A stretch of DNA of 12,212 bases from an uncultured Clostridia bacterium (GTDB taxonomy: Bacteria > Bacillota > Clostridia > Oscillospirales > Ruminococcaceae). Positions 6,953 through 12,212 of the stretch are shown here, piece after piece. Position numbers and translations under genes: made by a program. Under the pieces are notes generated by a model. That model did not search any database. It saw nothing but the letters and a program-made list of their open reading frames with translations, and was not told the DNA's origin. Location of the stretch: positions 1-12,212 of the forward strand of contig CANRPG010000043.1 in the NCBI GenBank assembly GCA_947632425.1, given 5' to 3'. Positions within the stretch are counted from its first letter, which is position 1. Every line of letters begins with the position of its first letter.

Positions 6953-8023
6953 TTACTGCGGAAAATAATATTCCGCTATCTTATCGAGCTGTGATGCTAT
7001 TTCCTCAAAATCTTTGCTAAGATCAAGCGTTTTTGCCCCGATGCTGTTCCCACATATCTCAAACGGTACGCCATCAGGAAACAACACATCTTCGGTCTTG
7101 GCATAGAGCAAAAGTCCTGAAACATTTCCCGTGTTATCGGTATCCATATTTTTCACATAGGCAAATATCTGATACATATGCGCCGACCGCAGTTTTTCTT
7201 TTGAATCCGAATAATTTTTTACGAGTATCTTGCTATAATATTTGGCATCGATGATAAGCTTTTTATCGCCTTTCTGCAATGTGACATCGGTATTCATCTG
7301 CGGAAGATGATCTGCCATTTTCTTATCCGGCTCCGCAGTAAAATTCCACTTCACCTGCGCCGCTTTCGCATCTAATTCATGATGTTCCTGCTTATAATAT
7401 TCCAGAATGAATTTCTCATACAGCTTCGCCATGTTCTCGTCAGTTAACGAAAGCAACTTGTAGCTGCCGTCCTCGGTGGTTTGCAGCAAGCCCGTGATCA
7501 CAAGGCGGCAGATGTTCAGCAGCAGCTCGTAACCGCGGTTGCCGCGCTGATACATTATCCTGTCCCACGCAATATTGCGCGGCTGTATGAGCGAAACGTC
7601 GCCGAAGTAAACGCTCAGCCGTCTCAGCGCCTTCTTTCGCTCCTCGGATACGCCATCTGCACGAGCAAGCAGATACAATGTAATTTTCAGTATCTGATTA
7701 TACAGATTGTCCTGCGAAAATTCGTCAAACCGGCAGGCGAGCTTTGTCTTTCTCTGCACGCGCAGGCGCATTGTTTCGCTGATATCCGGCTTGCCGCGCA
7801 TTACGGTAAGTTCCTCCTGCATCGGTACATATTCGCGGTAAAGCCCCTGCTTAATCTGCTGTGAAACGCCCTTTTCCAGTATCGCGGCAAACAGGTCGTA
7901 TATGTTGTCAAACTCCTCCCCTGCTACCCTTTTGTAGTCCTCTTTTCTCAGTCTCTTAATGTCAAAGGCATAGGAAAGCATATAGTAGATGTTCTTGATA
8001 AAAATGCCCTTGTCAACCGTCAT
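6953..8023 (-). CDS. mcrC: McrC, nuclease subunit of a McrBC-type modification-dependent restriction enzyme
   Basis: McrC supplies the PD-(D/E)xK nuclease and stimulates the McrB GTPase; the pair cuts DNA bearing modified bases. With the start chosen the protein is 356 aa, near the 348 aa of E. coli McrC. The catalytic site is visible as D246 in MNTDVTL and D259-A-K261 in LIIDAKYY. The N-terminal half is helical and basic, as expected for the part that docks on the McrB ring. I start at ATG 8021-8023, because AGGTGA (8029-8034) precedes it by 5 bases. An in-frame GTG at 8042-8044 would add seven residues but has no clear ribosome site. The gene overlaps the mcrB stop by 11 bases, so translation is probably coupled. 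No terminator is evident after it, so some read-through toward the patatin gene is possible. Confidence 0.93.
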   Translation of the reverse strand: MTVDKGIFIKNIYYMLSYAFDIKRLRKEDYKRVAGEEFDNIYDLFAAILEKGVSQQIKQGLYREYVPMQEELTVMRGKPDISETMRLRVQRKTKLACRFDEFSQDNLYNQILKITLYLLARADGVSEERKKALRRLSVYFGDVSLIQPRNIAWDRIMYQRGNRGYELLLNICRLVITGLLQTTEDGSYKLLSLTDENMAKLYEKFILEYYKQEHHELDAKAAQVKWNFTAEPDKKMADHLPQMNTDVTLQKGDKKLIIDAKYYSKILVKNYSDSKEKLRSAHMYQIFAYVKNMDTDNTGNVSGLLLYAKTEDVLFPDGVPFEICGNSIGAKTLDLSKDFEEIASQLDKIAEYYFPQ

Positions 8024-10349
8024 TGCTGTCACCTGATGCTGCACGCAAAATACCTGTCCATTCTTTTATACTATTATCATCATCGAACCAGTATTCCTCA
8101 ATAAGCGGAATTATCTCAAACTCTACAACGCCGCGCACCCACTCGTCGTCTATGACCGAGGTATCTTCGGGCGCAAAGTAGCTGTGACCTATCTCAAAGC
8201 CGCTGCCGAGAGCGCTGTCTGAGCGTATAGCAGCATTGAGATCTTTTATCTTCGCGATCACCTCGTGATACAGCTTGCACGTGATTTTTTCTGCATATTC
8301 GCCAAAACCGTTGCACTGCGCATCTTCAAAAGCAGGTCTCATGGTGTAGAAACAAAAACGTCTGCGAAGTGCGTAATCTATCATTGCAAGGCTGCGGTCG
8401 GCGGTGTTCATCATGCCGATTATATGCAGGTTTTCGGGGATATAGAAGGGCTTGCCGCCGTAAACCGGATTGATCTTGTGCTCTTCGCCGCGCTTGTCGT
8501 TTTCGATAAGCATAAGCAGCTCGCCGAAGATCTTGCTCAGGTTGCCGCGGTTTATCTCGTCGATGATGAAGAAATACGGCTCACAGCTCTCCTTGCACCT
8601 CTCGCAGAAGTCGTAAAACACGCCTGTTTGCAGGTCAAATCCGCCGCTGTCGTTGGGACGGTAACCCATGATGAAGTCTTCGTATGAATAATTTTGGTGA
8701 AACTGCACCATGCATACGCGGTTTTTGTTTTTCTCGCCGATGATAGAATATGCCAGCCGCTTTGCCGAGAAGGTTTTGCCCACGCCCGGCGCACCCTGCA
8801 AAATCACATTTTTCTTGCGCAGAATAAGCGCGCGAAGCCTGTCATATTCGCCCTCGGTCATGAATACTTCTTTCAAAAAATCGGCTTTTGTGTAGTGGCT
8901 GTGACCTTCATCGGCAACTTGTGCGGATGTATCAGCGGTTTCACTATCAAGGCTGTTGTCATCATCGGTAACTTGCGCAGTTTCCGAAGAATCGCTAACT
9001 AATCCCCAAACGCCGCTCCCTAAGCCATTAACAGGGTAAAACAGGTTTTGATTACTATTCTTCTTATTTTTATTCCTATTCTGAAAAGATCGAGTTTTGT
9101 TACAATGCGTTTGAATTTCAGATCTAACTGAGGATTCCGTAGTCTTCTTGAGACCCCTTTCTTTAATTTTTGCATATATTTTTTTCAGAGAAGCATGGCC
9201 GCCCAACTGTCTGAGTGAAATAATGATCTCACTGCGAACTGTAACTGCCTTTTTATACAATTTCACTCCGCTTAGGTCAAAATTGTCAAGCGCCTGCGAA
9301 AGCTCATCTCTCAGCTTCCATACAAAGCTGCCTTTCTCGTCCTTGTTGCTGCTGCGCCCTGTGTAAAGCATCGACCACCACTGCGTTGAACCGTCCTCTC
9401 TTACTTCCGGTGAAATGTCGGTCGCTTCACAAACTCTTCTTGCCAGCGCAACAGAGCCCGAGTTGTAAAAATTATACGATTCTCCGTAAATTTCCGAAAG
9501 CTGTCTGCAAGTTGCCGCGCCGCCGTAGTCTTTCATACGCTTCATAATTTCAAGTGCACTATCGGTGAAAACGTTCTTGTCTCGCAAAAGCCTGCCCCAG
9601 TCCTCAGCCGAAAGACCGGGCGTATATTCCTTCAGCGACGGAAACCATTCATCACCTTCTGACAGATCAGATTCGTAAGTTTTCTCAATATAGTGCGCTA
9701 AATCATATGCAGCCGTTATCATTTCAGGGTCAGGATAATCTTCGTTCGTCATGAACGAATTAAGCATCTGTTTGTAATCCTCATCTTCCATAAGCACGGC
9801 GCGCAGCTCATCTAACATCTTATATCCACCGATAACATTTGCCGCATTGCCGTTGCCTTTCGGGCGGTAGGTGTCATCTAACTTTTCGGCGCACTTTCGG
9901 TAGATGTCATACTTATAGATGTAATACTTGTCAGGGTACTTCAGCCACAGATATGTACTGGCGGCGTTAGTGTTCTGAAAATGATTGTTCCATGTTCCGT
10001 CATTGTATTTTTCTTTGAGCTCATCAGCGGTCTGCATAAAAGTCTTTATACGCTCGGCAAGGTCGCGGCTTTCGTCAAAAAGATCTTCAAACATCTCACG
10101 TGTCGTCTTGTCATCTGCTTTTGCAAAATTAAGTATCATAGCTCTCGGGTAATGGTGTCCCGAATCAAGCAGATTTGAAGCTTTCGCAGTAGCTTTCTTG
10201 AACATCTCGCCAAAATTTTCAGCGCCGATATCCCAGTTTTCCTGAAAATGTTTCACTGCTTCCCACTTGTATTTCTCGTCCTTCCAATGCTCGGGAAAAT
10301 ACTTCTTATACCCCTCAATTATCGGTATTATTTTCTCATGTTCTATCAT
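8013..10349 (-). CDS. mcrB: McrB-type AAA+ GTPase with enlarged N-terminal region
   Basis: McrB recognises modified DNA through its N-terminal part and forms a GTP-driven AAA+ ring that activates McrC. The protein is 778 aa, against 459 in E. coli. The GTPase domain is C-terminal: Walker A GAPGVGKT 519-526, Walker B FFIIDEINRGN 593-603, the McrB signature MNTADRS 647-653, and LRRRF 661-665. The N-terminal 500 residues form at least three blocks: residues 1-240, which I cannot name; a W-rich block about 243-350 of a kind found in other large McrB homologues (TPGLSAEDWGRLL to VWKLRDEL); and about 361-450, which looks like a restriction-type winged helix ending in GSGVWGL. An acidic linker (452-484) with AQVTD/AQVAD follows. 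GGAGGT (10355-10360) lies 5 bases before the ATG, behind a near-perfect promoter. The modification recognised is unknown. Confidence 0.94.
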   Translation of the reverse strand: MIEHEKIIPIIEGYKKYFPEHWKDEKYKWEAVKHFQENWDIGAENFGEMFKKATAKASNLLDSGHHYPRAMILNFAKADDKTTREMFEDLFDESRDLAERIKTFMQTADELKEKYNDGTWNNHFQNTNAASTYLWLKYPDKYYIYKYDIYRKCAEKLDDTYRPKGNGNAANVIGGYKMLDELRAVLMEDEDYKQMLNSFMTNEDYPDPEMITAAYDLAHYIEKTYESDLSEGDEWFPSLKEYTPGLSAEDWGRLLRDKNVFTDSALEIMKRMKDYGGAATCRQLSEIYGESYNFYNSGSVALARRVCEATDISPEVREDGSTQWWSMLYTGRSSNKDEKGSFVWKLRDELSQALDNFDLSGVKLYKKAVTVRSEIIISLRQLGGHASLKKIYAKIKERGLKKTTESSVRSEIQTHCNKTRSFQNRNKNKKNSNQNLFYPVNGLGSGVWGLVSDSSETAQVTDDDNSLDSETADTSAQVADEGHSHYTKADFLKEVFMTEGEYDRLRALILRKKNVILQGAPGVGKTFSAKRLAYSIIGEKNKNRVCMVQFHQNYSYEDFIMGYRPNDSGGFDLQTGVFYDFCERCKESCEPYFFIIDEINRGNLSKIFGELLMLIENDKRGEEHKINPVYGGKPFYIPENLHIIGMMNTADRSLAMIDYALRRRFCFYTMRPAFEDAQCNGFGEYAEKITCKLYHEVIAKIKDLNAAIRSDSALGSGFEIGHSYFAPEDTSVIDDEWVRGVVEFEIIPLIEEYWFDDDNSIKEWTGILRAASGDSNDG
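8029..8034 (-). promoter_or_regulatory. Ribosome binding site that fixes the mcrC start
   Basis: AGGTGA on the minus strand, inside the last codons of mcrB and 5 bases before the ATG at 8021-8023. It favours the ATG over the upstream GTG at 8042-8044. Confidence 0.65.
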
Positions 10350-10379
10350 AATGTACCTCCTCAGTCAGATCTATTTATT

Positions 10380-10408
10380 ATTATAGCATATTTCAAGGCA
10401 GATGTCAA
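10380..10408 (-). promoter_or_regulatory. Promoter of the mcrBC operon
   Basis: The minus strand has TTGACA (10403-10408), a 17-base spacer and TATAAT (10380-10385), with TGC just before the -10. All twelve hexamer bases match consensus, so basal activity should be strong unless repressed. The leader to mcrB is about 25 bases. The shared 22-bp element lies 7 bp upstream. Confidence 0.88.
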
Positions 10409-10415
10409 GTGTTTG

Positions 10416-10437
10416 GTGTACAAATAATTACGCTTAA
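10416..10437 (-). promoter_or_regulatory. Shared 22-bp upstream element, copy at mcrBC
   Basis: Identical over 22 of 22 bases to 5839-5860 in front of the hsd operon and at the same 7-bp distance from the -35. Including the 16 bases on the promoter side that reach into the -35 (from CAAG), 36 of 38 positions agree. It lies in the short gap after the synthetase-domain gene. Confidence 0.7.
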
Positions 10438-10464
10438 TACGCATTTTCCCGGAAACGATCTCCC

Positions 10465-11454
10465 CTAGTCGATCAGGTCGTTTTGAAACCTTGATAAATG
10501 CTCGAACGGCAGTATCTGTCTGCCGCGGAACAGTCCGCAGCCGTCGTTGATAAGCTGGTTGCCATACGCTTTGAACATATTCACGTTCACCGATGAGAGG
10601 TCGAGCGACTGCAATTTTGTAAAGCGCTCGAACGCCTCGTCAAAATATCTGCACTCGTGGTCGGGAATTATATCGCGCCTCGAGCGTATCTCCTCCTGCT
10701 GCCGCTCATAGCCGAAATGGTTCGCCGCGCCTATCTCCGCCAGGTCGTCCATATCCTTCGTCCGCAGTTGCAATTCGGTGTAGCACCTTGCAAGATTGTC
10801 ATAAAAAGTTATGTGCAGCGAGCGGTATCCCGACGGCCGCGGACACGCCACATAATCTCTGTAATACGCCCTGTTTCCGCCTTCTAAACGCTCGTCAGCC
10901 TTGTTCGGGTCATCGCCCGAAAGCTGCGCTGTAAAGCCTCTTTCCTCCAGAAACTGCGGCAGAATATTCGCCAGCTCGTACAAAAATTTGAGTTCCTGCT
11001 CCTCCTGCGTCAAGCCGCTTTGCATATGGCACTGCGGCAGCGAGATGACAATTCTGTATGCGATAAGGTCGCGAAAACACGACAGACTGCTTTTTATCTC
11101 GGCTTCCGTCGGGTACTTGCCGTGCTGCTGAAAATAGTCGTAAATGTACTCGAGAATGTAGCCGTTGAATTTCTCCTCCGCGCGCACGAGCGACTTTATT
11201 CTGCCCTTGAATGTGAACGCCAGAAACGGATATTTCTGCGTCATATATTTGTAAAATTCCTTTATCCGCTGCGACTGCGATGTGAGAAAGTCGTTGTGCT
11301 CTAAAAGCTCTGTCATCTGTATAAGAAAGTTGCAGTGAGCAAGGTCAACAGGGTTGTTGTTTTCGATAGCAGACTTTTTAAGATCTTCAGAATATTCGTG
11401 CAATATTTTAAGTACCGTATCACCCGAATATAAATAATCATTCAGCGTTATCAT
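10465..11454 (-). CDS. RelA/SpoT synthetase-domain protein (probable small alarmone synthetase type)
   Basis: Predicted pyrophosphotransferase making (p)ppGpp or a related nucleotide from ATP. The 329-aa protein has the synthetase fold only: RIKS 85-88, the metal-binding Asp129 in FRDLIAYRI, YRDYVACPRPSGYRSLH at 198-214, and Glu227 in ELQLRT followed by AEIGAANH (239-246). No HD hydrolase, TGS or ACT domain is present, so it is not a full-length Rel. About 75 residues precede the domain and about 80 follow it; I do not recognise those. The start is ATG 11452-11454, since GGAGG (11463-11467) lies 8 bases upstream; an in-frame ATG at 11482-11484 has no ribosome site. It has its own promoter. 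Some solitary synthetases next to defence genes are toxins that act on ATP/GTP pools or tRNA, but no antitoxin gene is visible. Housekeeping alarmone synthesis is equally possible. Confidence 0.82.
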   Translation of the reverse strand: MITLNDYLYSGDTVLKILHEYSEDLKKSAIENNNPVDLAHCNFLIQMTELLEHNDFLTSQSQRIKEFYKYMTQKYPFLAFTFKGRIKSLVRAEEKFNGYILEYIYDYFQQHGKYPTEAEIKSSLSCFRDLIAYRIVISLPQCHMQSGLTQEEQELKFLYELANILPQFLEERGFTAQLSGDDPNKADERLEGGNRAYYRDYVACPRPSGYRSLHITFYDNLARCYTELQLRTKDMDDLAEIGAANHFGYERQQEEIRSRRDIIPDHECRYFDEAFERFTKLQSLDLSSVNVNMFKAYGNQLINDGCGLFRGRQILPFEHLSRFQNDLID

Positions 11455-11462
11455 AATATTCG

Positions 11463-11467
11463 CCTCC
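11463..11467 (-). promoter_or_regulatory. Ribosome binding site that fixes the synthetase gene start
   Basis: GGAGG on the minus strand, 8 bases before ATG 11452-11454. It lies inside the longer frame that begins at 11484, and so argues that the extra ten residues are not translated. Confidence 0.7.
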
Positions 11468-11480
11468 AAAAAATTTGCAT

Positions 11481-11513
11481 ACAAAAGCGCCGCCCCCTGA
11501 CAGGGAGAAGCGC
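11481..11513 (-). terminator. GC-rich hairpin in the synthetase gene leader (terminator or attenuator)
   Basis: On the minus strand GCGC (11513-11510) pairs with GCGC (11490-11487), and CTCCCT (11507-11502) with AGGGGG (11498-11493). A two-by-two internal loop separates them, with a three-base loop GTC at the tip. TTTTGT follows. Because the predicted transcription start is near 11521, the hairpin falls at the very 5' end of the mRNA. It may end MATE transcripts, attenuate the synthetase gene, or stabilise its mRNA. Confidence 0.5.
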
Positions 11514-11527
11514 CGTTGCTTTATATT

Positions 11528-11556
11528 ATAGTACCACTTATTTGAGCGTTTGTCAA
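11528..11556 (-). promoter_or_regulatory. Promoter of the synthetase-domain gene
   Basis: The minus strand has a consensus -35 TTGACA (11551-11556), a 17-base spacer and TACTAT (11528-11533) with TGG before it. A TATAAT just downstream would need a 20-base spacer. The promoter begins directly after the MATE stop codon. Confidence 0.7.
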
Positions 11557-11560
11557 TACG

Positions 11561-12212
11561 TTATGAAAAACTTTCTGCTGTACGAATATTTACGCTTTTG
11601 TCAGAAAGTTTTCGGTATGCAGAAGCTATCACTATAAATGAAATTACTGCGGTCAGAATGTCAGAGACAGGCATCGAATAAAGCACGCCGTCCAAACTGA
11701 AAAACCGCGGAAGAAGAAGCGCGAAACCTACGCCGAAAACTATCTCGCGCACCATCGAAAGCATCGTAGAAGCCGCCGCCTTGCCCATAGCCTGCAAAAA
11801 TATAAACGCAGCTTTGTTCACGCAGGCAAACACGAGCATACACAGATACACGCGGAACGCCTTTACGGCAAAGTCGGTGTAGTAGGTGCTTTCATTTGCC
11901 GCGCCGAAAATTTTTATAAGCTGCCGTGGGAAAACTTCGGCAATGACCAGCGACACCGCGCCTACGGCTGCTTCGGCGCACAGCAGCATTGAAAACAGCC
12001 TTTTTACGCGTTCTTTCATACCTGCGCCCATGTTGAAGCCGACGATGGGTATGCACCCTGCCGCCATGCCGACGACGATAGAAATGACTATCTGAAAAAA
12101 TTTCATTACGATACCTACCACCGCCATAGGTATCTGCGCATATTGTTGCTGTCCGAATATTTGGTCAGCAGCGCCGTATTTGCGTATCATGTTGTTTATC
12201 GCCGCCATTGCC
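11561..12212 (-). CDS. MATE-family efflux transporter, C-terminal half (5' end outside the window)
   Basis: Multidrug and toxic compound extrusion antiporters use H+ or Na+ gradients to export cations and drugs across the inner membrane. About 216 residues are visible, roughly the second lobe of a usual 450-aa protein. They contain a typical MATE segment, GMAAGCIPIVGFNMGAG followed by ERVKRLF, and several long hydrophobic stretches, such as MLLCAEAAVGAVSLVIAEVF, LCMLVFACVNKAAFIFLQ and LTAVISFIVIASAY, that fit membrane helices. The frame is open to the right edge, so the start and promoter are not seen. The final 15 codons overlap an inverted repeat and a diverged copy of the shared regulatory element. 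It is probably a neighbour of the defence genes, not part of them. Confidence 0.88.
   Translation of the reverse strand, partial: AMAAINNMIRKYGAADQIFGQQQYAQIPMAVVGIVMKFFQIVISIVVGMAAGCIPIVGFNMGAGMKERVKRLFSMLLCAEAAVGAVSLVIAEVFPRQLIKIFGAANESTYYTDFAVKAFRVYLCMLVFACVNKAAFIFLQAMGKAAASTMLSMVREIVFGVGFALLLPRFFSLDGVLYSMPVSDILTAVISFIVIASAYRKLSDKSVNIRTAESFS
11567..11612. repeat. 11-bp perfect inverted repeat at the 3' end of the MATE gene
   Basis: AAAACTTTCTG (11567-11577) and CAGAAAGTTTT (11602-11612) are exact reverse complements separated by 24 bases. On the minus strand the second arm runs on into TTTTTCATAA, which includes the MATE stop. It could act as a terminator with a large loop, or as the flanks of the regulatory element that occupies the loop. 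Confidence 0.6.
11578..11599 (-). promoter_or_regulatory. Diverged copy of the shared element upstream of the synthetase gene
   Basis: The plus strand reads TGTACGAATATTTACGCTT, matching 17 of 19 core positions of the hsd and mcrBC copies. It lies inside the MATE coding end, within the inverted-repeat loop, and 21 bp (not 7) from the synthetase gene -35. The match is too good to be likely chance, but the altered spacing weakens a regulatory claim. Confidence 0.45.

Noticed and set aside
10445..10455. Small palindrome TTTCCCGGAAA after the synthetase gene as a terminator
   Set aside because: The arms leave a one-base loop and no T run follows. I see no convincing terminator between this gene and mcrBC.
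1..12212. CRISPR arrays, tRNA or rRNA genes, insertion sequences, prophage genes
   Set aside because: No spaced repeats, cloverleaf-like segments, transposase or integrase motifs were found on either strand by eye.

Overview
The window reads as a defence island on a low-to-mid GC Firmicute chromosome, probably class Clostridia (a Ruminococcus-like gut bacterium is my best guess, at low confidence). The basis is strong AGGAGG-type ribosome sites, TTGACA-17-TATAAT promoters with TGn extensions, and the protein families present. Every gene I accept is on the minus strand, so the text below runs from high to low coordinates. No tRNA, rRNA, CRISPR array, insertion sequence or phage gene was recognised, and no stretch over 300 bases lacks a gene.

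Layout. 12212-11561: C-terminal half of a MATE-type transporter, cut by the right edge. 11454-10465: a RelA/SpoT-type synthetase-domain protein with its own promoter and a leader hairpin. 10349-6953: a type IV (modification-dependent) restriction operon, mcrB then mcrC, overlapping by 11 bases. 6833-5947: a 15-codon leader ORF overlapping a patatin-like phospholipase gene, followed by a good intrinsic terminator. 5755-1: a type I restriction-modification operon, hsdM - hsdS - a 52-codon gene - hsdR. The two upstream junctions are ATGA overlaps, and hsdR runs off the left edge in an intact frame. I read hsdR and the 52-aa gene directly from the bases.

How the parts fit. HsdM, HsdS and HsdR form an EcoR124I-like enzyme that protects self DNA by adenine methylation and cuts unmodified DNA. 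McrBC does the reverse and cuts DNA carrying foreign modifications. The patatin lipase and the synthetase-domain protein are possible stress or abortive-infection effectors, but nothing in the window proves that.

The most unusual signal is regulatory. A 22-bp element is identical upstream of the hsd and mcrBC promoters, exactly 7 bp before a -35 box followed by a 17-bp spacer and an extended -10. A diverged copy with the same spacing precedes the patatin gene. Another (17 of 19 core positions) lies in the loop of an 11-bp inverted repeat at the 3' end of the MATE gene, just upstream of the synthetase gene promoter. This suggests one regulator or shared upstream element for the whole island. 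Second, hsdS carries a run of seven G exactly between its two specificity halves. A one-base slip in either direction gives an almost immediate stop and a half-length specificity subunit, which makes it a candidate phase-variation switch.
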